NCBI GenBank assembly: GCA_016720585.1
Contig: JADKKH010000005.1
Coordinates: forward strand, 248,001 to 312,000
Origin: Chitinophagaceae bacterium
GTDB lineage: Bacteria; Bacteroidota; Bacteroidia; Chitinophagales; Chitinophagaceae
Reading direction: 5' to 3'
Length of the DNA stretch: 64,000 bases
The notes under the pieces are model-generated. The model did no database searches. It was not told the DNA's origin and saw only the letters and a list, made by a program, of their open reading frames with translations. The translations under genes and the position numbers were made by a program. Below are positions 35,324-45,512 of this stretch, piece by piece (position 1 is the stretch's first letter; each line of letters opens with the position of its first letter).

Positions 35324-36886
35324 ATGCAACCTGTTAATGTAAAACGGATACTCCGTTATTCCTTATTCCTTGTTTTTTATTCCCTTTCACTGTTGCCTTC
35401 TTATGCGCAAACACCCTCCTTTCTTTCGGATAGCCTCGACAGTTATATTGAACGCGGGATGAAACAATGGCAGATACCCGGTCTGGCCATAGCCATCGTA
35501 AAAGACGGGAAAGTTATACTCAGCAAAGGTTACGGAGTCCGGGAATTAGGCAAAGAAGATAAAGTGGATGAGAACACGTTATTTATCATCGCTTCCAACT
35601 CCAAATTGTTCACCGGTACTTCGATAGCCAAATTAGATTATGAAAAAAAACTATCCCTGAATGATAAAATAATAAAATACATTCCCTGGTTCAGATTGTA
35701 TGACAGTAACACTACCCGTATGGCGACTGTAAAAGACATGCTTTGCCATCGCCTGGGCACCAAAACTTTCCAGGGTGATTTTACATTCTGGGATTCCAAC
35801 CTTGCCAAGGATTCTATCATCTGGAAAATGCGGTACCTGAAACCTTCAGGTGAATTCAGGCAGGACTATGGCTATTGCAATGCTGCTTTTATGGTAGCCG
35901 GGCAGGTACTTGAAAAAGTAACGGGCCAAAGCTGGGAGAATTATGTGCAGGAAAATATTCTAACCCCGTTAGGAATGAACAATACCTACATGAACACGGC
36001 AGGTCTGGCGGGCAGAACAAATGTTGCTTCTCCGTATAACAACCTGTATAGTTCCATCACAAAAATTCCTTTTGACAATGTAGATAATCTTGGCCCTGCT
36101 ACCAGCATGGTCAGCAATGTAAAGGATCTATCGAGATGGCTCTTGCTGCAATTAGATAGTGGGCGCTATGAAAGCAAAAGAATTTTGCCCTGGGAAGTGT
36201 TGCAAAAAACAAGAGACATCAATATCCTGACCGGCAGCAGGAAGTCATCCGTGTATCCTACTCATTTCCGCGGTTATGGATTAGGTGTGTATGCCACAGA
36301 TTATAATGGAAAACAGGTGTACTGGCATACTGGCGGAGCTTTTGGCCAGGTTACCAATGTTTGTTTTGTGCCGGAAGAAAACCTGGGCATCACCATACTC
36401 ACGAATAATGATAATCAGAATTTTTTTGAGGCCTTGCGTTACCAGATACTGGATGCTTATCTCGGAGTACCTTATACAGACCGTAGTAAATTTCAATGGG
36501 GCTTTTTTGTACAGGGCAAAAAAGAGACTGATGAACAGGTAGCCTCCTTAAAAACAAGAGCTGATAAAAAAAATATTCCTGAAATTAACCTGGAAGATTT
36601 TACCGGCGATTATTTCAATACGGTTTATGGCAGGATTACGATCAGTAAAAGCGGTAACCTGCTTATCTGCCGCTTTCAGCACCACCCGGATTTAATTGGC
36701 TATATGGACTACATGGACCATAACGAATTCCGCATGACCTATTCCAATATCGGTTACGGAATTTACCCGGCAAAGTTTTCATTACAAAATGGCAAACCGG
36801 TAGCCGTGGAAGTTCAGGCCAATGACTTTGTGGAAAATGATGCCTATCTGTTTGTAAAAGATCCTTCCGGAATAATCATCAGATAA
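35324..36886 (+). CDS. Serine hydrolase, class C beta-lactamase family, with DUF3471-like C-terminus
   Basis: 520 residues with signal peptide 1-29 (PSYAQ). SxxK at Ser91-Lys94 (ASNSKLF), YxN as Tyr184-Cys-Asn186, and HTGGAFGQV near 330 as the third motif, all of the class C/PBP4* family. The last 100 residues (from about 415) resemble DUF3471, often attached to such hydrolases. Likely periplasmic peptidase or esterase; true beta-lactamase activity cannot be assumed. Confidence 0.88.
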   Translation: MQPVNVKRILRYSLFLVFYSLSLLPSYAQTPSFLSDSLDSYIERGMKQWQIPGLAIAIVKDGKVILSKGYGVRELGKEDKVDENTLFIIASNSKLFTGTSIAKLDYEKKLSLNDKIIKYIPWFRLYDSNTTRMATVKDMLCHRLGTKTFQGDFTFWDSNLAKDSIIWKMRYLKPSGEFRQDYGYCNAAFMVAGQVLEKVTGQSWENYVQENILTPLGMNNTYMNTAGLAGRTNVASPYNNLYSSITKIPFDNVDNLGPATSMVSNVKDLSRWLLLQLDSGRYESKRILPWEVLQKTRDINILTGSRKSSVYPTHFRGYGLGVYATDYNGKQVYWHTGGAFGQVTNVCFVPEENLGITILTNNDNQNFFEALRYQILDAYLGVPYTDRSKFQWGFFVQGKKETDEQVASLKTRADKKNIPEINLEDFTGDYFNTVYGRITISKSGNLLICRFQHHPDLIGYMDYMDHNEFRMTYSNIGYGIYPAKFSLQNGKPVAVEVQANDFVENDAYLFVKDPSGIIIR

Positions 36887-36898
36887 TATTTCTAAAAA

Positions 36899-36931
36899 AA
36901 CAGCCATCCCGGATTATTCGGGATGGCTGTT
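36899..36931 (-). terminator. Terminator of the first giant T9SS gene
   Basis: 13-bp perfect stem (AACAGCCATCCCG / CGGGATGGCTGTT), loop GATTATT, followed on the minus strand by TTTTT. It also ends the convergent serine hydrolase transcript region, though the plus side lacks a T run. Confidence 0.8.
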
Positions 36932-36951
36932 GCAATCATGCTATTCTTTGT

Positions 36952-39900
36952 TTATTGATGTCTCACAATAATCCGCTTCGATCCTACCTTCTTACCAGCA
37001 GCATTAACCACTTCTACAATATACACACCACTGCTTGCTGAACTAATATCAACATCCAGTTTTGTATAAGCCGTTGTAGTTACCAACTGACGCTGGAATA
37101 CTCTTGTTCCTTTGGCGTCAAAGACTGTTATCGTAGCAGACTCGCCGGGTTGGTTAAAGAACCGGACACTGAACTGTCCAAAGTTCGGATTTGGATACAC
37201 ATACAGGTTATCCGTTGGTGCACCGCTTACCGTGATGGCATTTGTGGTAGATACACAACCATTCAGGTCGGTATATTTCACTGTGTAGGTTCCAATATTA
37301 TCCACTGTAAGACCGGCATAAGTAGCTCCCGTAACACCCGGTATCGGTGTGGCTGATCCATTCAGGTACCACTGATAGGTACCACCTGCCGGATCCACCG
37401 TTACTACCAGGTTCACTGATTCTGTTGGTAACAGGATCGGGATCCTTGATGCCGCCAGCACTACGGTTGGCAGACGATTTACATATAAGGTTGCAAAACC
37501 CGATGTAACCACCGAACATCTTCCGGTCAATATAACACGGTATGAATTGGTATTCATACTGAAGGTTACAGCATTCAACGGTAAGGTTGCATTCGTAGCA
37601 CCTGCAATATTCACCCAGGCACTGCCATTCCATCCCTGCCACTGATAGGTAAGTGGGTTGCCCGCTCCGGCAGTTGCCGTTACACTAAAGGCACCATTAC
37701 TTCCAACGCAAACAAACTGGTTGGTCGGTTGTCCTGAGATAACCGGTATCGAAGCATCATTAACCGTTACTGTATAGGAGCAAGTGGTCGTATTACCAGA
37801 TGGATCTTTTACCGTATAGGTAACCGTTGTAATACCCTGGCCCGTGGTTCCGGTTAAGCCGAAAGCCTGGGTTCCAAGATAGTTAATACCCGTAAGTGGT
37901 GAAGCACCTGTTGTTGCCCCTGTCATTACCCAGCTAACTGAAGCTATAGAACAATTATCTGTTATTGTAGGATTGGGTGTAGCATAAGTAGAAGTACAAA
38001 CATTCGGATCTGTATTGCGTACAACACTCGGCGGACAAGTAACTACAGGCGCCTGGATATCATTTACGGTAACACTAAACGTACAGAGAGCTGTAAGACC
38101 ACCTGCATCGGTTGCACGGAACGTATTAACAGTGGTTCCAACCGGGAAAGCACTGCCGCTGGGCAAACCAGCAATTTGTGCTGTTACTACTCCGGGGCAA
38201 TTGTCTACACCCACCGGTGTTGGATAATTGACAACAGCGCTGCAGGCACCCGGTGTGTTATTAACCGTTATGTTTGCCGGGCAGTTATTGACATTTACAG
38301 GACAGGTATTATAAATACTTAAAACTTCAGCTGGTGTTAATGCTCGTGTATACATGCCAAATTCATCCATGGCGCCATTAATAGAAGCCAGTGTGGAATA
38401 GCCACCTACCCGGAATGGACCTGGACCTACATTAGCAAAAGTAACCGCATAGGTTTGGGGAGATCCGCCATTTTTGTAAACCACTGTATTGACACCATTA
38501 TATACAATGGTGATAAATGTGGCAGCAGGATTCACCCCGGTAATTAATATATCACCGGTGCCTCCCCGGAAAAGAATATTATTAGTAAGTGCGGCCCCTC
38601 CATAGAAACAACGGAATGCACCGGCATTAATATCACCCCATAAATAAGATGGGTTGTTATCAACCTGGTTTGCACCAAGCCAGAAACAAATTGACCAGCT
38701 TCCCGACATGTTGGTTGCCCAATTTGTATTCATACTTTGGTTGGCAACACCTGTACCAACAAGAGCCGTACCGCATTTACCGGTAGAACCCTGGGTTAAA
38801 CCAGTTATCGTAGCTGTTGCAGTTCCCGGTGGTGGCGCTGATGCCAGGTTGGGTACACTGGTTCCGCTTCCGTCAAATTTATAATAAAGTCTTTCAGGGA
38901 ATAATCCGGGAGATACGAATGCCGGAGGCTCGTTATCAACCACAGTTATTGTAAATGAACAGCTAGCTGTATTTCCGGAAGCATCCGTTGCTGTCGAGGT
39001 AACATTTGTTGTTCCTTTAGGAAAGAAACTACCTGAAGCCGGAACAGAAGTGATCACTACCCCGGGACAATTATCAGTGGCTGTTGGTGTAAATGAAACA
39101 TTGGCCCCACAGAAACCGGGAGAATTATTTACCGTCATATTTGCGGGACAGGTAATGGTTGGTGGCTGCGCATCAGTAACAGTTACAGTAAACGTACAAC
39201 TCGGGCCTGCAAAAGTGCTGGCCGTTACAGTGGTTGTTCCTACCGGGAAGAAAGAACCCGAAGCTGGTGAAGTTGTAACTGTACCACAAGCGCCATTCGA
39301 TGTTGGTGCCGGATAATTAACTACTTGTCCGCACTGATTGGCAGCATTTACAACAGTAATATTTGCCGGGCAGGTAATGACACAGGCCGCAGCACAGTTT
39401 GAACCGGTAATTGTAATATCATCGATCCATGCTCCCACTTGTGAAACACTATTGTCAGTTGCCCTGCGCCATCTGAGTACAACATTTTGTCCATTGGCTG
39501 CTGCAGGCAGATTTACGGTGGTGGTGATAAAACCACCAGAATTGCCTGTCCAGGCTTGTTGTCCCGCTATCGGACTGCCAAAGAAGGCACTGATTGTCGC
39601 ATTATACCCTCCTGTAACAAAAGAACCGCCGGCTGTGATAATATCCGCAAATGGACCACCGCCAATTGATATTTCAAGTACCATTCCATCAAAGGTTGAT
39701 TCAAGATCATACCTGTTTCTGAAAGTTAATTGGGCGGTTGGAGAAACGATCGGAAATATCCTTGAATCCAAAACCTCATCAGAAATACAGGCCGGATTGT
39801 TTGAAAATGCTGAGTTCGGTGGATTGCTTGCAATTGTATTTTGTGTAGCCCATGGAAGAGAACCTCCACAAGTTATAGGTGTTGAAGCAGCCCAGCTTGC

Positions 39901-40572
39901 TGGTAATGCAGGAGCAGCTACTCCATCAAAATTTTGTGCACAGGGTGAAGCAGCAGGACTAACACTTATCCCGATCGCCGGAACATTTTGGTCGCCCCCG
40001 GTTGCCAAAACAATAGCGCCGCAAACGGACGAAGCATCGCTATATTGCCTTCTGCGGTTCGGCGCAGCACCATAGGCCTGCTGAAAAATACTAAAACCAG
40101 TTCCTGTAAAGCCGCACTGGTAAACCTCAATGATTAAATTCATCGTAGGGTCGTACAAAAATGGGGTCGTCAGCGGAATTTGGGTCCATGTAAGTGCAAC
40201 AGGTTGTGTTATTGTTGTGTTTTGTTGCCTTACGGTTGTCATAGGTCCTGTATACCAGGCACCGGTAGTCAAAAATGTAGAAGTAGAAACTGTTGCCATC
40301 CGGATCGTAAGGTTCGTATATGTCGCATTACATGCAGCATTTGGCCGAAACCAGATTCCGGTTATATTATTTCCCGCCGGGGCAGGTCCTGGCTGGATAA
40401 ATTCACCTGCTGCAACAAGGAATTGCACTTTTTTCCCTGTGGCAGGAAGTGTATTGAAAGGAAAAACATTGGCCCCTGCGGTAGGTAGTGCATTCCAATA
40501 GTTTGGTTGAGCTTCTGATATTAATCCAATTACTAACGTCAGAATAAGAATGTAAAACTTTCTCATAATCAT
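36952..40572 (-). CDS. Giant T9SS surface protein with HYR, LamG-like and Ig-like modules
   Basis: 1206 residues (an alternative ATG is two codons in, MRKFYIL). Signal peptide to about 21, a beta-rich N-terminal domain, a cleaved-adhesin-like module (NFDGVAAPALPASW, about 212-390), HYR modules marked by ITCPANIT/VTCPPSVV (near 397, 472, 750, 835), a LamG/concanavalin-like domain (about 565-745), two Ig-like modules (from about 935), and the T9SS sorting domain (from about 1124: YVYPNPNFGQFSVRFFNQ). Probably cell-surface or released, in adhesion or binding; no enzymatic motif seen. Its last 350 or so codons are nearly identical in DNA to the two upstream paralogues. Confidence 0.9.
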   Translation of the reverse strand: MIMRKFYILILTLVIGLISEAQPNYWNALPTAGANVFPFNTLPATGKKVQFLVAAGEFIQPGPAPAGNNITGIWFRPNAACNATYTNLTIRMATVSTSTFLTTGAWYTGPMTTVRQQNTTITQPVALTWTQIPLTTPFLYDPTMNLIIEVYQCGFTGTGFSIFQQAYGAAPNRRRQYSDASSVCGAIVLATGGDQNVPAIGISVSPAASPCAQNFDGVAAPALPASWAASTPITCGGSLPWATQNTIASNPPNSAFSNNPACISDEVLDSRIFPIVSPTAQLTFRNRYDLESTFDGMVLEISIGGGPFADIITAGGSFVTGGYNATISAFFGSPIAGQQAWTGNSGGFITTTVNLPAAANGQNVVLRWRRATDNSVSQVGAWIDDITITGSNCAAACVITCPANITVVNAANQCGQVVNYPAPTSNGACGTVTTSPASGSFFPVGTTTVTASTFAGPSCTFTVTVTDAQPPTITCPANMTVNNSPGFCGANVSFTPTATDNCPGVVITSVPASGSFFPKGTTNVTSTATDASGNTASCSFTITVVDNEPPAFVSPGLFPERLYYKFDGSGTSVPNLASAPPPGTATATITGLTQGSTGKCGTALVGTGVANQSMNTNWATNMSGSWSICFWLGANQVDNNPSYLWGDINAGAFRCFYGGAALTNNILFRGGTGDILITGVNPAATFITIVYNGVNTVVYKNGGSPQTYAVTFANVGPGPFRVGGYSTLASINGAMDEFGMYTRALTPAEVLSIYNTCPVNVNNCPANITVNNTPGACSAVVNYPTPVGVDNCPGVVTAQIAGLPSGSAFPVGTTVNTFRATDAGGLTALCTFSVTVNDIQAPVVTCPPSVVRNTDPNVCTSTYATPNPTITDNCSIASVSWVMTGATTGASPLTGINYLGTQAFGLTGTTGQGITTVTYTVKDPSGNTTTCSYTVTVNDASIPVISGQPTNQFVCVGSNGAFSVTATAGAGNPLTYQWQGWNGSAWVNIAGATNATLPLNAVTFSMNTNSYRVILTGRCSVVTSGFATLYVNRLPTVVLAASRIPILLPTESVNLVVTVDPAGGTYQWYLNGSATPIPGVTGATYAGLTVDNIGTYTVKYTDLNGCVSTTNAITVSGAPTDNLYVYPNPNFGQFSVRFFNQPGESATITVFDAKGTRVFQRQLVTTTAYTKLDVDISSASSGVYIVEVVNAAGKKVGSKRIIVRHQ

Positions 40573-40698
40573 ATTTTTTAATTAGATAAAAAATGTTGCA
40601 GTTAAAAACAGAGAAGTTCAACAGGCGGGATTATGCTTAGCTAAATTTAACTATTCTACCGGTAATTTCAAAAAAAGCCTTTACAAGGGGATAAACAA

Positions 40699-40731
40699 AA
40701 GAGCCATCCCGCCTGAGGCGGGATGGCTCTT
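40699..40731 (-). terminator. Terminator of the second giant T9SS gene
   Basis: 15-bp stem with core CCCGCCTGAGGCGGG and loop TGA, followed on the minus strand by TTTTGTTT. The same core is found at 45528-45554 as part of the duplicated block. Confidence 0.85.
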
Positions 40732-40754
40732 GATATTAATATTCTTCCTGTCTG

Positions 40755-41834
40755 TTAAGGATGTCTTACAATTACCCTCTTAGAGCCCATCACTTTACCA
40801 GTACTGTTCAGCACTTCTACCAGGTATACACCACTGTTGGTTGTTGGCCCAAGCTCAACATCCAGTTTTGTATAAGCCGTTGTAGTTACCATCTGGCGCT
40901 GGAATACCCGAGCACCTTTGGCATCATACACCGTGATCGTTGCAGACTCACCTGCCTGGTTAAAGAACCGCACACTGAACTGTCCAAAGTTCGGATTCGG
41001 ATACACATACAGGTTACCTGATGGTGCACCGCTTACCGTAATGGCATTTGTGGTAGATACACAACCATTCAGGTCGGTATATTTCACCGTGTAGGTTCCA
41101 ATATTATCCACTGTAAGACCCGCATAAGTAGCTCCCGTAACACCCGGTATCGGTGTGGCTGATCCATTCAGGTACCACTGATACGTACCACCCGCTGGAT
41201 CCGCTGTTACTACCAGGTTCACCGATTCTGTTGGTAACAGGATCGGGATCCTTGATGCCGCCAGTACTACTGTTGGCAGACGATTTACATATAAGGTTGC
41301 AAAACCCGATGTAACCACCGAACATCTTCCGGTCAATATAACACGGTATGAATTGGTATTCATACTGAAGGTTACCGCATTCAATGGTAAGGTTGCATTC
41401 GTTGCACCTGCGATATTAACCCAGGCACTGCCATTCCATCCCTGCCACTGATAGGTAAGTGGGTTGCCCGCTCCGGCAGTTGCCGTTACACTAAAGGCAC
41501 CATTACTTCCCACGCAAACAAACTGGTTGGTCGGTTGTCCTGAGATAACCGGTATCGAAGCATCATTAACCGTTACCGTATAAGAACAGGTGGTTGTATT
41601 ACCCGCCGCATCTTTTACAGTATAGGTTACCGTTGTAATACCCTGGCCCGTGGTTCCGGTTAAGCCGAACGCCTGGGTTCCAAGATAATTAATACCCGTA
41701 AGCGGTGAAGCTCCTGTTGTTGCCCCTGTCATAACCCAGCTAACTGAAACTACACCACAATTATCTGATGTTGTAGGGGTTAGGTGTAGCATATGTAGAA
41801 GTACAAACATTCGGATCTGTATTGCGTACAACAC
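40755..41834 (-). CDS. Fragment: C-terminal part of the broken T9SS gene
   Basis: Third piece of the interrupted gene. Real coding content begins near 41775 (TSDNCGVVSVSWVMTG) and covers the last HYR module, two Ig-like modules (QPTNQFVCVGSNGAFSV, then the PTVVLAAS segment) and the full sorting domain. The first 20 or so residues read from this frame are out of register. Not expected to be translated alone, as it has no signal peptide. Confidence 0.6.
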   Translation of the reverse strand: MLYAIQIRMFVLLHMLHLTPTTSDNCGVVSVSWVMTGATTGASPLTGINYLGTQAFGLTGTTGQGITTVTYTVKDAAGNTTTCSYTVTVNDASIPVISGQPTNQFVCVGSNGAFSVTATAGAGNPLTYQWQGWNGSAWVNIAGATNATLPLNAVTFSMNTNSYRVILTGRCSVVTSGFATLYVNRLPTVVLAASRIPILLPTESVNLVVTADPAGGTYQWYLNGSATPIPGVTGATYAGLTVDNIGTYTVKYTDLNGCVSTTNAITVSGAPSGNLYVYPNPNFGQFSVRFFNQAGESATITVYDAKGARVFQRQMVTTTAYTKLDVELGPTTNSGVYLVEVLNSTGKVMGSKRVIVRHP

Positions 41835-43020
41835 TCGGCGGACAAGTAACTACTGGCGCCTGGTTATCTACCACGGTCACAGTAAACGAACATTCTGCAG
41901 TAAGACCAACCGCATCAGTTACCCGGAACGTATTGGTTGTAACACCAACAGGGAATACACTACCGCTTGGTAAGCCGGCAATCTGAGTCAAAGCACCGGC
42001 TGGGTTAGGTACTGTTCCGATTGCATTAAGAACGATATGCATATTGGGGAAACCAAGTGAACCAACAGTGACCGGATTGGCTACACCGCAGGCTGCTGCT
42101 GACAGATAACTTGGAGCTGTTTCCGCTGCTGCATTACTTCCGATAAAGAATGAATGACCTGCTGCCTGACCGCTTGGTGTAAATATTTCTAACACCAGTA
42201 TAGCATTGCTGGCTACTTGTGGAGGTGTTGTGAAAGTGGCCGTATATAAGCTCAGGGTTTGATCCGGAACATTAAATGTCTGAGAGGCAACTAATGTACG
42301 GACTCCTGCAGGGAATGCTCCGGCACTGGTATATACCCTTACCGTAACAGGTTGTGTTGTGCCTACACCGGCTGCATTGGCCAATTCGATTCCGAATTGT
42401 ACAGAATTAACCGTAAACGGTCCGGACAATGCCAGCGGGAATGCTCTCCAATAACTATTATCTGTATGTAATCCGCCTGCATTACAAGCAACGGATCCTG
42501 CAACAATCGTGTTAGAACTGTTTTGTGTAACCGTTGTTGGAATGCCGCCGCCAAAAGGACAATTATCATTAAAAGTTGGAAGCGCATATGTAACCGGAGC
42601 ACTGCAAAGACCCGGTGTATTATTCGCTGTAATATTAGCCGGACATACTATTGTCGGAACTGTATTATCAACAACAGTTACGGTAAATGTGCAACTTGGT
42701 CCTGCAGCTGTTGAAGCAGTAACGGTTGTTACTCCTTTCGGGAAGAATGAACCCGATGCAGGTGAATAAGTGACCGGTCCGCAAAGACCTGTTGTAACTG
42801 CAGCTGGTAATGTAACATTAGCTCCGCAGCCTGTTGCTCCGGGGCCGGTATTTACCGTAATATTCGCAGGGCACGTTATAGTACATGCTGCACCGCAACA
42901 TGCCGGTTGTGATACTGAATAATTATCTACTCTCCAGCCTACACCAGCCACACTTCCATCAGATCCCATACGGAATTTTAACTGGCAAGGCTGACCTGCT
43001 GAAGCTGGAGGTAAATTCAC
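41761..43020 (-). CDS. Fragment: middle part of the broken T9SS gene
   Basis: Second piece: end of the cleaved-adhesin-like module, an HYR module (ITCPANITVNTGPG), a second HYR module interrupted by a beta-sandwich of about 150 residues (SNTIVAGSVACNAGG...), and the start of the last HYR module. It runs out at the extra base at 41776-41779. Confidence 0.6.
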   Translation of the reverse strand: MNLPPASAGQPCQLKFRMGSDGSVAGVGWRVDNYSVSQPACCGAACTITCPANITVNTGPGATGCGANVTLPAAVTTGLCGPVTYSPASGSFFPKGVTTVTASTAAGPSCTFTVTVVDNTVPTIVCPANITANNTPGLCSAPVTYALPTFNDNCPFGGGIPTTVTQNSSNTIVAGSVACNAGGLHTDNSYWRAFPLALSGPFTVNSVQFGIELANAAGVGTTQPVTVRVYTSAGAFPAGVRTLVASQTFNVPDQTLSLYTATFTTPPQVASNAILVLEIFTPSGQAAGHSFFIGSNAAAETAPSYLSAAACGVANPVTVGSLGFPNMHIVLNAIGTVPNPAGALTQIAGLPSGSVFPVGVTTNTFRVTDAVGLTAECSFTVTVVDNQAPVVTCPPSVVRNTDPNVCTSTYATPNPYNIR

Positions 43021-45440
43021 AGTGGTAGTGATAAATGCACCACTGGTTCCTGTCCATGCCTGCCGGCCGGTAAGTGGATTAGCAAAGAACCACTTATGGT
43101 CCCGGAATATCCACCGGCTGCAAAACTTCCACCGGCTGCTATAATATCCTGGTAAGCGCCGCCATTAATTGAAATCTCCAATACGCCACCATCCCAATTG
43201 GTTTCGAGCTGGTACCTGTTAGCAAAAGAAACCCTTGCCCCAAAAGCGGGCGTAAAGGATGGAGTTACTATCTGCTTGTCTGAGGCCGAACCCGGATCAT
43301 CAACAAAAAGAGAATTTGGTAAAGAAGGAACCGGTGTAAGTAAACTGGTATTATCCCGAGTCACCCAAAGAGGTGCAGGACCAGAAACGTTGGTAGCTAC
43401 CCAACCTGCTGGTAAAGCAGGAGCAACAACCGCATCAAAATTCTCACTTGAAGAAATTACCGTTGTTCCCAATGTAAATGTCCATGTGGAAGTGCCCAGG
43501 TTAGTGGCGCCATCCTGCCACTGAATTGAGACTGTAATTGATGCGCCACAAGTACCGGAAGTATTACTAAAAGTAAAGCTGCGGCAAACCGCTGCTCCGC
43601 CAGCAACTACAACCCCATAGTTCTGAGGTCCGCTGATAGGAGTTACTCCACCGGAAACCTGCATAGTACCAACAAGGTTAACTGTATTGGCTGTTCCGGT
43701 ATTTAAACCACAGAAACTAACGGTTACTGTTTCACCCGGATCAATTACACCATTGTTTGCAACACAACCTTCGGCGGTCAGTGTGGCTGTTCCGGTTGTG
43801 ATAATAGGTTGTGGAACTACAACTGAAGGAGGAACCTGTGCCCACCATGTTCCGAAACGACTGTTATTATCTGAAAAAGCACCTGGAAATCCTATATAAG
43901 TAGAAGCATATTCCTGCGTCGTCCATATTGAATTATCAACCGGGTCTAAATGTGATTGGCTATAATCACCCCACCTGGCACGGCCAGATGAGAAATCTTT
44001 CCAATAACGGCTCTCACCGGCATGATATACCAACGGATCATCCATTGTATTTACAGGAGTACTGACTTGTCTTGTTGAATAAGCAGCACTGGGTAAGCTT
44101 GTGGTTGATGATTGAGAGTACCCTAATATGACATCTTCATTCTTATTAACCGCAATACTTGAAAACCATCGGTACATACCGGAAGTGGCGCCTGTACGGC
44201 CACGCTGGATCACATTTCCAAATGTACCACCGGGTGTACCATCCAATTGCCACCACTGGGCATCCATATGGGTAATACCAGCTCCGGTTGCTCCTACAGG
44301 AAAACCAACGTGTTGTGCTACCCAAATCTTACCATTCATCATGATAGCACTACTGGTTCTGTGATCATTGGAAGCCAAAAGTCTTGTTTCAGGTGCCTGT
44401 TGGGCAACCGTATTAGCAGTTGCAAAGTTTGTAGACCATGCTTCAGCAGGCGGGGCGGAAGGAAATATGGCAGCACCTGAATTCCAAACAGCTGTTGGAA
44501 TGTTTCCGGTAACTGTTGTTAACCTTATTGACGTGCCATTCCAGCCCTGAACGATATATACTGTACCGGGAGAAGGGTTGCCTGAGTTAGAAAAAGGAGG
44601 AAAATATACGGTAACCGGGCGGGGTGAGTCACCATCAGCAACTGTCCGGGTAATGGTCTGTGCATTGGTCCCGAAAACAATTGCGGCTCCACTCAACATA
44701 GCAGCCTTATCAAATAAATATAAGTCCGGACCAGAAGCCGAGTTAAATTTACGGCCGCCGATCACAATTTTTGTATCATCATATCCCAGGTAAGGGTGAT
44801 CTAATAATCCTGTTGGAAGAGGAACGAATGTTATTGTTCTCCAGGTTCCTGTAGGATCAGGGGTATTCGAAGTCATCAGGATTACCGCGTTACCATTACC
44901 GGCACAACCAATAGCCGCAAAAATCCAGCGTTGTGTGCTTGGATCAAAAAACAGTTGCGGAGCGCAGGGAGATGCTACACCTGTAAATGAGGAAATGGAT
45001 ACCTGTCTGATCTGTGCACCACCCACTTTAGCATGGATCTTAATAAAATTATTGGTAGCCGTTACTACATGGTTTAGACCAACAGCCCCGTATGTATCGG
45101 GCGGGATAGGACCATTAGGATCAACATGCCCCAACCAACTCTGAACCGGTGCTCTGGAAGGCACATCTGGTCGGGGATCATTAAGATTTTTTTTGGGAAG
45201 GGGTTGGCTCATTTTAATATTAGCCCCTGCTGGTATCGGCATATTGCCATTAACAACAGATTCCCAACCGCCATCAGCTTCTCTTTTGGGACAGGTAGGA
45301 CATGGCTTAAACAACTCCGGATGTGCTGCTTCGTAAGCAGCCAGTTCCATGAAGTTGATTGTCCTGCTCGTAACAGTTTGTGCTGTTACAAATTGTACTG
45401 TAATAAGGTACAGTGCTATTAGTGTAAAAATTTTTCTCAT
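43017..45440 (-). CDS. Fragment: N-terminal part of the broken T9SS gene
   Basis: First piece, 807 residues from the ATG at 45440: signal peptide, a head of about 500 residues probably forming a beta-propeller-like fold (LFFDPSTQRWIFAAIG, SNTPDPTGTWRTITF, WAQHVGFPVG), then a CARDB-like segment (AEGCVANNGVIDPGETVTVSF) and the start of the cleaved-adhesin-like module. The last 20 residues after GGYSGTISGS are out of frame. The head is homologous to, but clearly diverged from, that of the neighbour. Confidence 0.65.
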   Translation of the reverse strand: MRKIFTLIALYLITVQFVTAQTVTSRTINFMELAAYEAAHPELFKPCPTCPKREADGGWESVVNGNMPIPAGANIKMSQPLPKKNLNDPRPDVPSRAPVQSWLGHVDPNGPIPPDTYGAVGLNHVVTATNNFIKIHAKVGGAQIRQVSISSFTGVASPCAPQLFFDPSTQRWIFAAIGCAGNGNAVILMTSNTPDPTGTWRTITFVPLPTGLLDHPYLGYDDTKIVIGGRKFNSASGPDLYLFDKAAMLSGAAIVFGTNAQTITRTVADGDSPRPVTVYFPPFSNSGNPSPGTVYIVQGWNGTSIRLTTVTGNIPTAVWNSGAAIFPSAPPAEAWSTNFATANTVAQQAPETRLLASNDHRTSSAIMMNGKIWVAQHVGFPVGATGAGITHMDAQWWQLDGTPGGTFGNVIQRGRTGATSGMYRWFSSIAVNKNEDVILGYSQSSTTSLPSAAYSTRQVSTPVNTMDDPLVYHAGESRYWKDFSSGRARWGDYSQSHLDPVDNSIWTTQEYASTYIGFPGAFSDNNSRFGTWWAQVPPSVVVPQPIITTGTATLTAEGCVANNGVIDPGETVTVSFCGLNTGTANTVNLVGTMQVSGGVTPISGPQNYGVVVAGGAAVCRSFTFSNTSGTCGASITVSIQWQDGATNLGTSTWTFTLGTTVISSSENFDAVVAPALPAGWVATNVSGPAPLWVTRDNTSLLTPVPSLPNSLFVDDPGSASDKQIVTPSFTPAFGARVSFANRYQLETNWDGGVLEISINGGAYQDIIAAGGSFAAGGYSGTISGSLLIHLPAGRHGQEPVVHLSLPL

Positions 45441-45512
45441 AATATGAGTTTGTTTGGTTAACTGCATAAAAGTAATGATGATTAAGAAATCTAAAAAATA
45501 TATCCTTTCCCC

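Larger units (their letters stand above)
40687..43788. repeat. Tandem duplication, copy A
   Basis: About 3.1 kb nearly identical in DNA to 45513-48622, from the terminator hairpin through the CARDB-like segment of the gene. Identity drops abruptly just past the GTCAGTGTGGCTG segment near 43788, where the two heads begin. Confidence 0.85.
40755..45440 (-). pseudogene. Giant T9SS surface protein gene broken by two single-base indels
   Basis: Start at ATG 45440 (MRKIFTLIALYL..., a signal peptide; the frame extends to 45533 but without signal-like sequence). Compared with the intact neighbour at 45589-50265, the sequence has one base too few in a run at 43084-43086 (AAA versus AAAA on the plus strand) and one too many at 41776-41779 (GGGG versus GGG). 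The neighbour's landmarks are offset by 4834 bp outside the indels and by 4833 bp between them, so these look like the only indels in about 3 kb. The gene at 36952 independently supports the insertion: its offset shifts from 3806 to 3807 across 41776. Repaired, the product would be about 1561 residues, against 1558 for the neighbour. Either sequence error or very recent inactivation. Confidence 0.85.

Noticed and set aside
39338..40075. Open frame of 245 codons on the plus strand inside the first giant T9SS gene
   Set aside because: It lies opposite well-defined adhesin and HYR modules; long antisense frames are expected with this Thr/Ala/Gly-rich codon use.
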